DNA of 64,000 nt from Mycobacterium sp. (GCA_021732005.1 JAKFVT010000027.1:1-64000), one strand, 5' to 3'. Shown: positions 1 through 13,052, counted from the stretch's first letter. A program made the numbers and translations. The notes: a model not told the origin generated them from the sequence alone.

Positions 1-326
1 GCATCGCCTCAGCCGATCAGCGGATCATGCTGCACAACAAGGACCGCGGCTGCACCCGCCCCGGATGCGACAAACCCGGATACCTCACCGAAGTCCACCA
101 CGTCGACGAGTGGGCCCACGGCGGGCTGACCAACATCGACAAACTCACCCTGGCCTGCCCCGCCGACCACCGACTCCTCGACCACGGCTGGAAAACCCGC
201 AAACTCCCCAACGGCGACACCGAATGGATACCCCCACCCCACCTACCCATGCTGCACCGCGGCGTCAACACCTACCACCACCCCGAACGCCTACTGGGCG
301 ATGACCGGCCGCCCGACGCCGCGTAG
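1..326 (+). CDS. HNH endonuclease, 13E12/DUF222 family, 5'-truncated by the window edge
   Basis: This is the C-terminal part of a DUF222/HNH protein of the mycobacterial 13E12 family; the reading frame is open from base 3 and the start lies outside the window. The visible part carries the HNH zinc-binding core: a GCTRPGCD element with two Cys, then the VHHVDEW histidine pair, then ACPADH. It ends with the family signature around EWIPPPH and a YHHPE tail. The family is thought to bind or cut DNA, but its cellular role is poorly known. Two full-length relatives lie at 21292-22635 and 55262-56707, so this is one of three copies here. Nothing can be said about its promoter. Confidence 0.85.
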   Translation, partial: IASADQRIMLHNKDRGCTRPGCDKPGYLTEVHHVDEWAHGGLTNIDKLTLACPADHRLLDHGWKTRKLPNGDTEWIPPPHLPMLHRGVNTYHHPERLLGDDRPPDAA

Positions 327-332
327 CGCGGA

Positions 333-1430
333 CTATGCGGCCAGAACTCCCTTGGCGCGCAAGATCGGAAGCACGCCCTCGGCGAACCAGTACGCCTCTT
401 CGAGGTGCGGGTAGCCCGACAGGATGAACTCGTCGAACCCGACCGTGTGGTACTCCCAGATCACGTTGGCCACCTCTTCGTGGCTACCGACCAGAGCGGT
501 GCCCGCCCCGCCGCGGACCAGCCCCACGCCGGCCCACAGGTTCGGGTAGATCTCCAGCTTGTCCGTGCGGCCACCGTGCAGCGCGGTCATCCGGCGCTGC
601 CCCTCGGACTCCGAGCTGGCGTGCAACGCGGTGGCCTGCTCGATCTGGTCCGGCGTCAACTCATTCACAAGCTCTTCGGCGACAGCCCAGGCCGCAGCCG
701 ACGTGTCGCGGGTGATCGTGTGCAGCCGGATCCCGAAGCGCAGGCTGCGGCCGCGCGCCGCGGCCAGCTCGCGCACCGCGTCGATCTTGGCCTTCGCGGC
801 CAGCGGCGGCTCACCCCAGGTGAGATACACATCGACGTGCTCGGCGGCGATCGGCAGCGCGGCCGACGACGAACCACCAAAGTAAAACTCCGGCAACGGG
901 TTCGGCGGCGCGGACACTCGGCCGTCGCGAATCTTGTAGAAGTCGCCGTCGAAGTCATACGACTCCTGGCCCCACACCGACTTGACGATCTGGAGGAATT
1001 CGCCGGTACGGGCGTAGCGCTCGTCGTGGTCGAGCCAATCGCCGAACCGCTGCTGCTCAAGGTCGTCCCCGCCGCTGACGACGTTGAGCAGCAGGCGACC
1101 ATCGGAGAACCGCTGAAGAGTCGCCGCCTGCTGGGCGGCCAGTGTGGGCGGCACCAGTCCGGGCCGGAACGCCACGAGGAACTTCAGCCGCTCGGTTTCG
1201 GCCAGCAGAGCCGATGCCGTCAACCACGCGTCCTCGCACCAGGTTCCGGTCGGCGTCAGCACCCCCTCGAATCCGAGCCGGTCGGCCGCCCTGGCCACTT
1301 CGGCCAGATACCGCCGCGCCGGGGGACGGTACCCGTCGGGGATGACGTGGTGCGACGACGCATGCGATGCCCCGACGATCGAACGGCTGTCACCGTTGGT
1401 GGGCAGGAACCAGAAAAACTTCGCGGGCAA
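333..1430 (-). CDS. ssuD: LLM-class FMNH2-dependent monooxygenase, SsuD-like alkanesulfonate monooxygenase
   Basis: The 365-residue protein matches the bacterial luciferase-like family in length and motifs. It opens with MPAKFFWFLPTNGD, has the SHAS and HHVIPDG elements near residues 22-32, TPTGTWCEDAW near 59-69 and the RPGL and NVVSGGD segments typical of SsuD. SsuD uses FMNH2 and oxygen to split alkanesulfonates into aldehyde and sulfite, supplying sulfur. The start is a TTG at 1428-1430 with a GGAG 7 bases upstream, which gives the usual family N-terminus. No ssuE reductase or ssuABC transporter is adjacent, so the substrate is inferred from family only; another LLM monooxygenase activity is possible. 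Confidence 0.8.
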   Translation of the reverse strand: MPAKFFWFLPTNGDSRSIVGASHASSHHVIPDGYRPPARRYLAEVARAADRLGFEGVLTPTGTWCEDAWLTASALLAETERLKFLVAFRPGLVPPTLAAQQAATLQRFSDGRLLLNVVSGGDDLEQQRFGDWLDHDERYARTGEFLQIVKSVWGQESYDFDGDFYKIRDGRVSAPPNPLPEFYFGGSSSAALPIAAEHVDVYLTWGEPPLAAKAKIDAVRELAAARGRSLRFGIRLHTITRDTSAAAWAVAEELVNELTPDQIEQATALHASSESEGQRRMTALHGGRTDKLEIYPNLWAGVGLVRGGAGTALVGSHEEVANVIWEYHTVGFDEFILSGYPHLEEAYWFAEGVLPILRAKGVLAA

Positions 1431-1544
1431 CGAGGCACTCCTTCGGAATCAAAGCTTTCGCGCCCATTGACCCTAGGAACGACCTACCTCGGCGATAAGG
1501 GTTTGATTCGCGGTGACCAAAAGATCCCCAAAAGGTCCGACGTG

Positions 1545-1874
1545 TCAGCGCCAGCCGTCGGCGGCTTTGGCGGCGCGAACCAGCGCATCGCACAGTTCCC
1601 GCAACTCGGCGGCAGCCGCGCCCTCGTCGACGGCAGTCGCGACGTCTTCGGCCGCGCACCGCACCTGAAACACCCGATCGGACAGTTCGGCGGCCTCGTC
1701 GGCTGAGAGCACCACCGCATCTTCGGGAATCGCGCTGCCCTTGACCAACGCGCGCTGCTCGTAGGCGCGCTGCCGGCAGGACTGGCGGCAGTACTGCCTG
1801 CGCCGGCCCATCCCGACGTCGGCCACCTCACGTCCACACCACCGACACGGCTGGGAGCGGGAACGACGCGTCAC
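1545..1874 (-). CDS. small Cys-rich protein, Rv2049c-like
   Basis: This 109-residue protein starts at a GTG (1872-1874) with MTRRSRSQPCRWCGRE. The N-terminus holds a CRWC pair followed about 20 residues later by QYCRQSCRQRAYEQR, so four cysteines could form a zinc ribbon. The rest is an acidic, Ala-rich helical region. It lies divergently from rbpA, as Rv2049c does beside Rv2050 in M. tuberculosis (recalled gene order). The frame is open much further upstream, but that stretch overlaps rbpA on the other strand and looks non-coding. A TANNNT hexamer lies 8 bases before the GTG. No function is known to me; a small nucleic-acid-binding role is a guess. Confidence 0.7.
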   Translation of the reverse strand: MTRRSRSQPCRWCGREVADVGMGRRRQYCRQSCRQRAYEQRALVKGSAIPEDAVVLSADEAAELSDRVFQVRCAAEDVATAVDEGAAAAELRELCDALVRAAKAADGWR

Positions 1875-2015
1875 GTCATGTGACTGTAGACGGCATCGCG
1901 AAGTGATCCCGGTATCATGGGGGGTCGAGTCGGGAACCGCAGAGAGTGGTCTTGCGTTGACTACCCAGACTTCAAAGGGCCCCGGCCCTAATTGGCACTG
2001 TGAGGAGAGTTGACG

Positions 2016-2354
2016 ATGGCTGATCGTGTCCTGAGAGGCAGTCGCCTCGGAGCCGTGAGCTACGAGACGGACCGCAACCACGACCTGGCGCCGCGTCAGA
2101 TTGCGCGGTACCGCACCGATAACGGCGAGGAATTCGAGGTTCCGTTCGCCGACGACGCCGAGATCCCCGGCACCTGGCCCTGCAAGAACGGCCTCGAGGG
2201 CACCCTCATCGATGGTGATCTGCCCGAGCCCAAGAAGGTCAAGCCGCCGCGCACCCATTGGGACATGCTGCTGGAGCGCCGCTCGATCGAGGAGCTCGAG
2301 GAGCTGCTCAAGGAGCGTATGGACCTGATCAAGTCCAAGCGCCGCGGCAGCTGA
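2016..2354 (+). CDS. rbpA: RNA polymerase-binding protein RbpA
   Basis: RbpA binds the principal sigma factors and RNA polymerase, stabilises open complexes and lowers rifampicin sensitivity; it is essential in mycobacteria. The 112-residue sequence is nearly canonical: MADRVLRGSRLGAVSYETDR is the N-terminal tail, the zinc-associated core domain follows, then the basic linker near KKVKPPRTHWDML, then the sigma-interaction domain ending ERRSIEELEELLKERMDLI. The ATG at 2016 follows a TGAGGAGAG ribosome site; an in-frame TTG at 2010 is less likely. A possible minus-10 TATCAT lies at 1913-1918, which would give a leader of about 90 bases. It converges on ppm1 with only one base between stops. Confidence 0.97.
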   Translation: MADRVLRGSRLGAVSYETDRNHDLAPRQIARYRTDNGEEFEVPFADDAEIPGTWPCKNGLEGTLIDGDLPEPKKVKPPRTHWDMLLERRSIEELEELLKERMDLIKSKRRGS

Positions 2355-2355
2355 G

Positions 2356-3129
2356 CTACCTGACGACGCCGCGGGCGCGGTCCAGTCGCCCGCCGAGGCC
2401 CCACTGGGCGACCTTGACCATCGCTTCGCGAATGTTCGAGCCGCTCATCTTCGACACCCCGAGTTCGCGCTCGCGGAACGTGATGGGCACCTCGGTGACG
2501 GTGAAACCGCTGTTGATCGTGCGCCAGGTCAGGTCGATCTGGAAGCAGTAGCCCTTGGAGTCGACCGCGGACAGGTCGATCTTCTCCAGCACCTCACGCC
2601 GGTAGGCGCGGTAGCCCGCGGTGATGTCGTGAATGCCGACCCCGAGCAGCACGCGGGAGTAGGTGTTGGCGGTCTTGGACAGCACCAGCCGCCGGTAGGG
2701 CCAGTTGCGCACCGTGCCGCCCTGCACATAGCGCGACCCGATCGCCAGGTCCGCGCCGTTGTCGATGGCGTCGAGCAGCCGGTAGAGCTGTTCGGGCGCA
2801 TGGCTGCCGTCGGCGTCCATTTCCACCAGCACGTTGTACTGGCGGCTCAGGCCCCAGGCGAACCCCGCGAGGTACGCCGCGCCGAGGCCGTCCTTGGCGT
2901 TGCGGTGCATCACGTGAACCCGGTCGGTGTCGGCCAGCGCGAGCTCGTCGGCGAGCTCGCCCGTCCCGTCGGGGCTGCCGTCGTCGACGATCAGCACGTG
3001 CACCTCAGGGCAGGCCTTGTGCACCCGGCCCACGATCAGCGGTAGGTTCTCCAGCTCGTTGAACGTCGGAATGATCACCAGGGTGCGTTGGCTGGGCCGC
3101 ACGGCGCCCGTGTTTCCCCGGTCGGTCAT
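2356..3129 (-). CDS. ppm1: polyprenol monophosphomannose synthase (Ppm1 catalytic domain)
   Basis: This GT2-family enzyme transfers mannose from GDP-mannose to polyprenyl phosphate, making the donor for lipomannan, lipoarabinomannan and protein O-mannosylation. At 257 residues it is the catalytic domain alone. Visible motifs are [12 protein letters not shown] near the N-terminus, VDDGSPDGT, the [10 protein letters not shown] metal and nucleotide site, and the GSRYVQGG and [10 protein letters not shown] segments of the DPM family. In M. tuberculosis the same domain is fused to Lnt as Rv2051c; here the ATG overlaps the TGA of lnt (ATGA at 3126-3129), so the two are separate but probably coupled and may interact at the membrane. 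Confidence 0.95.
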   Translation of the reverse strand: MTDRGNTGAVRPSQRTLVIIPTFNELENLPLIVGRVHKACPEVHVLIVDDGSPDGTGELADELALADTDRVHVMHRNAKDGLGAAYLAGFAWGLSRQYNVLVEMDADGSHAPEQLYRLLDAIDNGADLAIGSRYVQGGTVRNWPYRRLVLSKTANTYSRVLLGVGIHDITAGYRAYRREVLEKIDLSAVDSKGYCFQIDLTWRTINSGFTVTEVPITFRERELGVSKMSGSNIREAMVKVAQWGLGGRLDRARGVVR

Positions 3130-4862
3130 GACTCTCCTTTGTCGTGCTGCCCGGCCAGGGCGGCGGTTGAATCGCCCTGCTCCGGCGTGTTCTCGCCGTC
3201 GTCTTCGCCCCCGGACATGCTGCCTGCGTCCCGTTCCCGCCGCGTACGACGCAACGGACGCATGAACCAACCATTGTGCAGCATGGCCCCGATCACGACC
3301 GAAATGGCAGCTCCGACCAGCACCCATTGCACCAGCGGGCCCCATCGCGTGGCCGGGGTTTCGCTGGTCTTGAGCCGCATCGTCAGGTCCAGATATCCCG
3401 GCGTGAAGAACTGGGTGCGCGCAATTTCCGCGCCGTCCGGGGCGATCACCGCGCTGATGCCGGTGGTGCCGGCGACCACGACATAGCGGTCGTGTTCGAC
3501 GGCCCTGGCGCGGGCGAACGCCAGCAGCTGTTCGCTCATGTTCTGGTCGAACGTGGCGTTGTTGGTCGGAACGGCCAGTAGCTGGGCGCCGTTACGCACC
3601 GATTCGCGCAGCGCCCGGTCGAAGATGACCTCCCAGCAGGTGGCGACGCCGACCGGAACACCGGCGGCGTGCACGACGCCCGAACCGCTGCCGGGCACGA
3701 AGTAGCCGGCCCGGTCGGCGAACGACGACAGGTGCCGAAAGAATCCCCGCCACGGCAGGTACTCACCGAACGGCTGGATGATCTGCTTGTCGTGGCGCTC
3801 CCCCGGCCCGGTGACCGGATCCCAGACGACGACCGTGTTCGAGGCGTACGGGTTCTGCGGGGTCCAGTCCGGGCGTGCGACGACGGCGCCGACCAGGATC
3901 GGCGCGCCGATCGCCTGCGCGGCCACGCTGATCTGCTGGGCTGCGTCGGCGTTGGTCATCGGATCGATGTCCGAAGAGTTCTCCGGCCAGATCACAAACT
4001 GCGGCTGAGGTGCCCGGCCGGCGCGCACGTCGTCGGCCAGCTGCACGGTCTGGCGGACATGATTGTCCAGCACCGCGCGGCGCTGACTGTTGAAGTCCAG
4101 CCCCAGTCGCGGCACGTTGCCCTGGACGGCGGCCACCGTGACCGTCGGCTCGTTGCCCGCGCCCCCGGCGGCGCGGCGTACCTGCGGGGCGGCCACTGCG
4201 GTGGTGAGCAACACCGCGGTGATGCACAGCCCGGGCAACAGCACCCCGGGTAGCGATACGTGCCCGGCCGTCTTGGCCTGGCTACTGTGCTGCCACCAGC
4301 GAACGATCTCGAGAACCAGCGCCGCCAGCGACGTGCCCATCAGCGCGATCCCGAACGACAACAACGGCACCCCGCCGAGCTGCACCAGCGCCAGGAACGG
4401 TCCATTCGTCTGCCCGAATCCGACCACGCCCCAAGGGAACCCACCGAACGGCACGGTCGACTTGAGCCACTCCTGAGCCGTCCACAACAACGCGAGCCAC
4501 AGCGGCCAGCCGGGGACCCGCCGCACCACCACGGCCAGCAGCCCGAAGATCGCCGGGAAGATCGCTTCCATGGCGGACAGCGCCAGCCACGGCACCGGGC
4601 CGACCAGCCCACTGATCCACGGAATCAGCGGAACGTAGAACGCCAGCCCGAACAGAAAGCCGTAACCGAAGCCACCGGCCGGCGTCGTCCTGGGGTGCAT
4701 CAGCACCCAGCTCAGCAACGCGAAGCTCACCACCGCCGACCACCACCAGCCGATCGGCGGGAAGCTGATGCACAACAGCAGCCCGGCGGTCACCGTGACG
4801 AGGAGCCGGAACATCCGTGGCGGCAGTGCGGTGCGGATCCAATTCAGCAGTCGGCTAGCCAT
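3126..4862 (-). CDS. lnt: apolipoprotein N-acyltransferase
   Basis: Lnt adds the third acyl chain to the N-terminal cysteine of lipoproteins in the plasma membrane. The 578-residue protein has about eight hydrophobic segments in the first 230 residues and then a nitrilase-fold domain. The putative catalytic residues are visible: Glu in [10 protein letters not shown], Lys in the [11 protein letters not shown] region and Cys in [11 protein letters not shown] Ser/Glu/Asp-rich cytoplasmic tail follows the last membrane segment. The start at MASRLLNW was chosen because it overlaps the end of the upstream amidohydrolase by 8 bases; the open frame upstream is antisense-like noise inside that gene. 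Its stop overlaps the ppm1 start. In slow growers it is the N-terminal half of a Ppm1 fusion. Confidence 0.95.
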   Translation of the reverse strand: MASRLLNWIRTALPPRMFRLLVTVTAGLLLCISFPPIGWWWSAVVSFALLSWVLMHPRTTPAGGFGYGFLFGLAFYVPLIPWISGLVGPVPWLALSAMEAIFPAIFGLLAVVVRRVPGWPLWLALLWTAQEWLKSTVPFGGFPWGVVGFGQTNGPFLALVQLGGVPLLSFGIALMGTSLAALVLEIVRWWQHSSQAKTAGHVSLPGVLLPGLCITAVLLTTAVAAPQVRRAAGGAGNEPTVTVAAVQGNVPRLGLDFNSQRRAVLDNHVRQTVQLADDVRAGRAPQPQFVIWPENSSDIDPMTNADAAQQISVAAQAIGAPILVGAVVARPDWTPQNPYASNTVVVWDPVTGPGERHDKQIIQPFGEYLPWRGFFRHLSSFADRAGYFVPGSGSGVVHAAGVPVGVATCWEVIFDRALRESVRNGAQLLAVPTNNATFDQNMSEQLLAFARARAVEHDRYVVVAGTTGISAVIAPDGAEIARTQFFTPGYLDLTMRLKTSETPATRWGPLVQWVLVGAAISVVIGAMLHNGWFMRPLRRTRRERDAGSMSGGEDDGENTPEQGDSTAALAGQHDKGES

Positions 4863-6453
4863 GAAGCACGACACCCCGGTGCACGGTTTCACGGCAGCGC
4901 GGCAGCGGATCGCCGGGCGCCAACCGCGGCAGCGCGGGCACCCGCGAGCGCGGATCGGTGGACCAGCGCTGCACGCCGTCCGCCGGAGCGACCACGTCCA
5001 GGCCGCCGGCGCCGAGCTCCCACACCGCGTACGACGCGGGCGCACCCGGGACCAGGGTCCCGCTGACACCGTCACGCACCCCGCCGGCCCGCCACGCGCC
5101 GCGAGTCGCGGCGGCGAACGCCGCACGCACCGAAATCGAACTGCCGTCGGTCTGGTGATTGCTGGCCGCACGCACCGTCCCCCAGGGATCGATGCTGGTC
5201 ACCGGGGCATCTGAGCCGAACGCCAAGGGCACGCCTGCCGATGCTAGTAGTGAGAGCGGGTTGAGCGCGGCCGCTCTACCGATACCGAGGCGGCGGGCGT
5301 ACATCCCGTCGGCGCCACCCCACAGTGCGTCGAAGTTGGGCTGCATGCTGGCCGTCACCCCGCACTGGCCCAGAGTGGCCGCCTGCTCGGCGTTCACCAT
5401 CTCCAGGTGCTCGAGCCGGTGGCCACAGCGGGCGACGGCGGGCGCGCCGAACCGGTCGACGAGCCGGGTCAGCACGTCGACCACTGCGGTCACGGCCGCG
5501 TCGCCGATGACGTGGAATCCGGCCGTCACGCCGGCCTCGGTGCAGGCGAACAGGTGGTCGGCGATCGCCTCGGGTTCGAGGTAGCAGTTGCCGGTGCTGT
5601 CGGCGGCGTCGGCGTACGGGCGGCACAACCAGGCGGTGTGCGAGCCCAGTGCGCCGTCGACGAACAGGTCTCCTGCCAGCCCCTGCGCGCCGGTCGCGTC
5701 TATGAGGGCGGTCGCCTGCGCGGCGCTGGACACCGCCTCACCCCAGTAGCCCACCACCTCGACCCCGTGCTCGGTCGCGCGCAGCTCCTGCCAGTCGTCA
5801 GATCCGCCGATCTGGGGTCCGGCACACTCGTGGACGGCGACGATGCCCGCGGCGGCCACCGCATCGAGCGCGGCACGCCGGGCGTCGGCACGCTGACGAA
5901 CGGTCAGCAGGCGGCGGGCTTCGGAACGGACCAGGTGGTGAGCGTCGGCCGACAGCGGCCGCTGTGGGTCATATCCGGCGACGGCGGGCAGGCCGGGCAC
6001 CAGCTCACGCAAAGCGGTCGAGGCCACGGCCGAGTGCACGTCGATGCGGGCAAGGTAGGCCGGGACCGCGCCGACGACCGCGTCGAGGTCTTCGGTGCTG
6101 GGTGCCCCGTCACGAGCCCAGCCGGTGTCGTCCCAGCCATGGGCCCAGACCGGCTGGCCGGGATGGGCAGCGACGTGCTCGGCGACCAGGGACAGGCAGT
6201 GCTGCTTGGACGTCGCACCCGTCAGGTTCAGCCCCGTCATCAGCAGGCCGGTCGACGTGACGTGGATATGGCTGTCGACGAAGGCGGGTGCGACGAACGC
6301 GCCGTCGAGGTCGATCGTCTGCGCATCCGCGAACTGGGATCGGCCGACCTCGTCGCTGCCCAGCCAGACGACGACGCCGTCGCGCACCGCCATCGCGGTG
6401 GCATCCGGGTGCGTCGGGCTGTGGATGCGCCCGCCCAGAAGCAGTGTGGTCAC
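4855..6453 (-). CDS. amidohydrolase family 3, YtcJ-like
   Basis: The 532-residue protein belongs to the amidohydrolase superfamily, YtcJ/COG1574 branch. The N-terminal beta-sandwich strand ([20 protein letters not shown]) leads to the metal-binding VDSHIHV motif near residue 60; a conserved [11 protein letters not shown] histidine segment, the RLEHLEMV histidine and the FGSDAPV aspartate follow in family order. These enzymes hydrolyse amides or related bonds using one or two metal ions; the physiological substrate is unknown. It precedes lnt and ppm1 with an 8-base overlap, so it is co-transcribed with the lipoprotein acylation genes, but a direct link to that pathway is not evident from the sequence. 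Confidence 0.85.
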   Translation of the reverse strand: MTTLLLGGRIHSPTHPDATAMAVRDGVVVWLGSDEVGRSQFADAQTIDLDGAFVAPAFVDSHIHVTSTGLLMTGLNLTGATSKQHCLSLVAEHVAAHPGQPVWAHGWDDTGWARDGAPSTEDLDAVVGAVPAYLARIDVHSAVASTALRELVPGLPAVAGYDPQRPLSADAHHLVRSEARRLLTVRQRADARRAALDAVAAAGIVAVHECAGPQIGGSDDWQELRATEHGVEVVGYWGEAVSSAAQATALIDATGAQGLAGDLFVDGALGSHTAWLCRPYADAADSTGNCYLEPEAIADHLFACTEAGVTAGFHVIGDAAVTAVVDVLTRLVDRFGAPAVARCGHRLEHLEMVNAEQAATLGQCGVTASMQPNFDALWGGADGMYARRLGIGRAAALNPLSLLASAGVPLAFGSDAPVTSIDPWGTVRAASNHQTDGSSISVRAAFAAATRGAWRAGGVRDGVSGTLVPGAPASYAVWELGAGGLDVVAPADGVQRWSTDPRSRVPALPRLAPGDPLPRCRETVHRGVVLHG

Positions 6454-6496
6454 GGTCAGTCAGTCTCCCCCGCAGCTGCGGGACAGACCCAACCGG

Positions 6497-6979
6497 TCAG
6501 TACCGGCGGACGATGTTGACGTCGTGGACCGGTCCCGAAACGTTCCCGCCCTGCTCCTCGATGATCTCGCCGTCGATGTAGTCCCCGCGGCCGGAGTAGC
6601 TCGGCGCCGTCAGGTTGATGACGCTGACCCGGCGAGCGATGCCGCGGGTGAGCAGCATGCCCGCCAACGGGCGCACCACGCTACGAGACGGCGGCAACAG
6701 CATCAGCGCGCCGACAGCGGTGGAGACGATGCCGGGAATGAACATCAGGACGGTGCCGAGCGCGACGAGCATGCTGTCGGCGACCGCGCCCTGCGGGTCG
6801 GTCCGGGTGCGCTGCAGTTTGAGGATCTGCTTTTTGACCTGTGAGCCGGCCAGCGCGACACCGATGACCGAGGTCGCCAGCAGGATCAGTAGCGTCCAGC
6901 CGATCCCCACCGACCAGGTCAGGGCGGCCAGCACCGCCAACTCGACCACGGCGTAGAGGAAGAACGTCCGCATCACCAT
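6497..6979 (-). CDS. fxsA: FxsA-like integral membrane protein
   Basis: FxsA is a small cytoplasmic-membrane protein named for its effect on phage T7 exclusion of F-bearing E. coli; its normal role is unclear. The 160-residue protein has four hydrophobic segments (about residues 4-22, 25-45, 70-90, 93-112) in the family pattern, including the SVIGVALAGSQV stretch after the second helix and FIPGIVS before the third. A soluble tail ending VHDVNIVRRY follows. Start 6979 gives MVMRTFF; a second ATG at 6973 is equally possible because neither has a strong ribosome site. It sits upstream of the amidohydrolase, as Rv2053c does in the equivalent M. tuberculosis block. Confidence 0.85.
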   Translation of the reverse strand: MVMRTFFLYAVVELAVLAALTWSVGIGWTLLILLATSVIGVALAGSQVKKQILKLQRTRTDPQGAVADSMLVALGTVLMFIPGIVSTAVGALMLLPPSRSVVRPLAGMLLTRGIARRVSVINLTAPSYSGRGDYIDGEIIEEQGGNVSGPVHDVNIVRRY

Positions 6980-7044
6980 GTACTGGCAACGACTCGGGCA
7001 CCGGCCGGGTTCCGGTTGCCGCTGATAGCAGCCTGAGAGTTCGG

Positions 7045-7425
7045 TTACGCGGTGATCTCGAGCGCGATGTGCACCTTGTCGATGCCGCCGCGAACCACGC
7101 TGTGCAGATAAAACCACCACGAGTGCTGCCAGTAGCGGCGCAGCACCTTGTTGTAGACATCGCGGGTTTCCGAATCCGGCAGGACCCGCGCCGTGGCCTC
7201 GACTGCCGGGCCCTTCGGCTTCCCGAGCACGTGGCACTCGGCGATGGTGACCCTCGGGGTGTTGCGGATCCGCTTCACCTTCCAGGACACCCGGTCGGTG
7301 ATGACCAGCAGCCGGTCACCGTCGGGGACGCCCCAGATGGCCGTCGGCTTGGGGGTGCCGTCCTTGGTGAACGTGGTGAGCAGCAGATATTTCGACTGGG
7401 CGACGTCGTGAAAGGTAGGGGCCAT
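7045..7425 (-). CDS. PPOX-class F420-dependent oxidoreductase (copy 1)
   Basis: This 126-residue protein has the split beta-barrel pattern of the pyridoxamine-phosphate-oxidase-like flavin/F420-binding family: KYLLLTTFTKDG, then PKPTAIWGV, then LLVITD, then KVKRIRNTPRVTIAEC. In mycobacteria this branch often uses coenzyme F420 instead of FMN; the substrate cannot be read from sequence. It is a tandem paralogue of the next gene, with the same opening MAP.F..V and about half the residues shared by eye. The stop of its upstream neighbour is 3 bases away, so the two form one transcript. Copy 1 has a Trp-rich segment (YWQHSWWFY) not seen in copy 2. Confidence 0.8.
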   Translation of the reverse strand: MAPTFHDVAQSKYLLLTTFTKDGTPKPTAIWGVPDGDRLLVITDRVSWKVKRIRNTPRVTIAECHVLGKPKGPAVEATARVLPDSETRDVYNKVLRRYWQHSWWFYLHSVVRGGIDKVHIALEITA

Positions 7426-7428
7426 CGG

Positions 7429-7812
7429 TCAGGCGGCCCGCAGTTCCAGGCCGACGTTGCGCGTGGTGCCGCCGCGCAGCTTGGAGAAGAAATTGAACAC
7501 CTTGCCGAGCAGCCCGTATCGATTGCCGATCGCGTTGTAGACCAGCTCGATCTGCTGGGGGTCGTCGAGGATGGTCGCGACGGCGTCCACCGGTTCACCC
7601 TTGACCTTGCCGCCGCGGTCGCACACCGCCAGCGTCACCCGGGGGGTGTTCCGAATCCGCCTGACCTTCCAGGAGTCCTTACCGGTGATCACCAGGGCAC
7701 GGTCTCCGTCCGGAGCGATCCAAATCGGTGTCGGCTTGGGCCTGCCGTCCTTGGTGAAGGTGGTCAGCGAGACGTATTGGGACTTGATCACTTCGCCGAA
7801 GCTGGGAGCCAT
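7429..7812 (-). CDS. PPOX-class F420-dependent oxidoreductase, Rv2061c-like (copy 2)
   Basis: This 127-residue PPOX-fold protein shares with copy 1 the TTFTKDG, PKPT.IW, ALVITG and SWKVRRIRNTPRVTLAVC segments that form the cofactor cradle. Its position next to cobN corresponds to Rv2061c beside Rv2062c in M. tuberculosis, so this is probably the ancestral copy and copy 1 the duplicate. It starts at ATG 7810-7812; a TAGATT hexamer lies exactly six bases upstream, the spacing of a leaderless transcript. F420 use is inferred from the family; binding of FMN or another cofactor is not excluded. Confidence 0.82.
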   Translation of the reverse strand: MAPSFGEVIKSQYVSLTTFTKDGRPKPTPIWIAPDGDRALVITGKDSWKVRRIRNTPRVTLAVCDRGGKVKGEPVDAVATILDDPQQIELVYNAIGNRYGLLGKVFNFFSKLRGGTTRNVGLELRAA

Positions 7813-7818
7813 CCGACC

Positions 7819-7824
7819 AATCTA
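7819..7824 (-). promoter_or_regulatory. minus-10 element, leaderless promoter of the PPOX pair
   Basis: On the minus strand TAGATT is followed by exactly six bases (GGTCGG) and the ATG of the gene at 7812. TANNNT with this spacing is the usual mycobacterial minus-10, which places the transcription start on the A of ATG. No good minus-35 is visible. Confidence 0.45.
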
Positions 7825-7841
7825 CTGGTGGCCGGCCGAAC

Positions 7842-11444
<3,603 letters not shown>

Positions 11445-11477
11445 CCACCATTCGTACCGTACGGGCGCCCGCGCGCC

Positions 11478-12395
11478 CTATTTGGATCGTGGGTTGGCCC
11501 GCACGAACGTGACGACGGCCTCGGCCAGTTCGGGCCCCCGGTCCTCCTGCAGGAAGTGACCTCCTCCGACGATCGTCACATGCGATTGTCCACGTGCGCC
11601 GGGGACTTGCGCCCGCAGCACCGGCTCAGCCGCGCCGGTGATCGGATCGGAATCGGAAAAGGCTGACAGGAAGGGCTTTTCGAACCGGCCCAGCGCAGCC
11701 CACGCCGCGCGGTTGGCCGGCGCCGCCGGGTCATCGGGGCTCGTCGGCACGAGTAGGGGAAACTGCCTTGCCCCGGCTTGGTAGCTGTCGTCCGGGAAGG
11801 GTGCGTCGTATGCCGCGATCGTCTCGGCCGACAGGTCGGAGACGGACCCTCCGTTGACGATTTGCCCAGCCGGGAACATCGGCACCTCCTGACTGAACTT
11901 CTGCCACGCCAGGAAAGCCTCCCCAGGATGATGATCACCCGTCGGCAGCATGGTGTTGGCCGCCACCACCCGGGCGAAGAGATCCGGATGCTCGCCCACG
12001 AGGCGCAGCCCGATCAGGCCGCCCCAGTCCTGACACACCAGCGTGACGTCGCCAAGACCGATCTGCTCGATCGCTGCCCACGTCCAATCCACGTGCGCCT
12101 GATAGGTGTAGTCGTCCCGGCTCGCGGGCTTGTCGCTGCGCCCGAAACCGACCAGGTCGATCGCCACCGCACGCAGTCCGGCATCGACGAGCACCGGAAT
12201 CATCCGCCGGTACAGGTAGCTCCAGGACGGCTCGCCGTGAAGCAACAGCACCACCTCGCCGTCGGACCGCCCCTCGTCGAGATAGTGCATACGTAGCGTG
12301 CCGCCGTCACCGGAATCGACCTCGACATAGCGCGGCTCGAAGGGAAAGTCCGGCAACGCGGCGAATCGCTCGTCGGGAGTGCGTAGTACATCCAT
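11478..12395 (-). CDS. haloalkane dehalogenase, subfamily I (DhlA/DhmA-like)
   Basis: This alpha/beta hydrolase hydrolyses carbon-halogen bonds in small haloalkanes to alcohols. The 305-residue sequence has the subfamily-I active site: oxyanion element HGEPSW (53-58), nucleophile Asp123 and halide-binding Trp124 in CQDWGG, acid Asp in SDSDP (248-250) and base His280 in GGGHFLQ. The start at 12395 follows an AAAGGAG ribosome site; the longer open frame runs into the TetR gene. It is the third gene behind a peroxiredoxin-like gene and a TetR regulator, suggesting inducible expression, and closely related epoxide hydrolases are the main alternative, though the Asp-Trp pair argues for dehalogenase. 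Confidence 0.88.
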   Translation of the reverse strand: MDVLRTPDERFAALPDFPFEPRYVEVDSGDGGTLRMHYLDEGRSDGEVVLLLHGEPSWSYLYRRMIPVLVDAGLRAVAIDLVGFGRSDKPASRDDYTYQAHVDWTWAAIEQIGLGDVTLVCQDWGGLIGLRLVGEHPDLFARVVAANTMLPTGDHHPGEAFLAWQKFSQEVPMFPAGQIVNGGSVSDLSAETIAAYDAPFPDDSYQAGARQFPLLVPTSPDDPAAPANRAAWAALGRFEKPFLSAFSDSDPITGAAEPVLRAQVPGARGQSHVTIVGGGHFLQEDRGPELAEAVVTFVRANPRSK

Positions 12396-12411
12396 GGTGT
12401 GCTCCTTTGCA

Positions 12412-13032
12412 CTAACGGGGTGGTGGTTGACTGTCGACGGCGGCGGGACACCACTGCCGAAGCTGCGCTCGAGCGACATCGACGGCGTCGCGCATCGGCG
12501 TGATGTCGGAACGCACCCGACCGACGAGCATGCCGCCCTGGAGGGATGCAATAACGTTGGCGGCCAAGCGATCCGGGTCGACATCGGCGCTCAGCGCGCC
12601 GTTTTCCCGCATCGTGCGCAGCCCGTCGGCGAGCAGTCCCACCCATCGGGCGAACGCCGCGTCGACGCGCGGCCGGAAGCCTTCGTCGTCCATCAGCTCG
12701 GCGGCCAACTTGCCCAACGGACAGGCGAACGGGCCGCCGGGAACCGAGTGCATCTGCACAATGCCGGCCAGCCAGGCTTCCAACGTGGCCCAGGAATCGA
12801 TGCGCATCAACCCGGGCTGGGCAGCGAGGACGATCTCCAGCTGTCGATCGATCACGGCACCAACGAGTTCAGCCTTGTCGTCGAAGTAGTGGTAAAGCTG
12901 GGACTTTCCGCAGCCCGCCACCGCGAGCACATCGTCGAGACTGGTAGCGCGGACGCCTCGTTGGTAGACCAGCACCGCCGCGGCGTCCAGAATTGCGGCC
13001 CGCGTGCGCCGGCCCCGCTCGGTCAGCGGCAC
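12412..13032 (-). CDS. TetR-family transcriptional regulator
   Basis: The 206-residue protein has the TetR helix-turn-helix near residues 10-56: RGRRTRAAILDAAA, then TSLDDVLAVAGCGKSQLYHYF. The C-terminal ligand domain resembles the TetR_C (YcdC/LmrA-type) group with GGPFACPLGKLAAEL. TetR proteins usually repress and are released by a small ligand. It starts at GTG 13030-13032, 20 bases after the stop of the peroxiredoxin-like gene, and ends 16 bases before the dehalogenase start codon, so all three appear to be one operon. A 7-bp inverted repeat at 13634-13651 in front of the operon is the obvious autoregulatory operator. The ligand could be a haloalkane or electrophile, but this is inference. 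Confidence 0.9.
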   Translation of the reverse strand: MPLTERGRRTRAAILDAAAVLVYQRGVRATSLDDVLAVAGCGKSQLYHYFDDKAELVGAVIDRQLEIVLAAQPGLMRIDSWATLEAWLAGIVQMHSVPGGPFACPLGKLAAELMDDEGFRPRVDAAFARWVGLLADGLRTMRENGALSADVDPDRLAANVIASLQGGMLVGRVRSDITPMRDAVDVARAQLRQWCPAAVDSQPPPR

Positions 13033-13052
13033 CGGCTTGGCCCGTCCGTCAC

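Noticed and set aside
405..1706. 433-codon open frame on the plus strand
   Set aside because: Antisense to the SsuD-like gene and the Rv2049c-like gene; no recognisable motif and no ribosome site.
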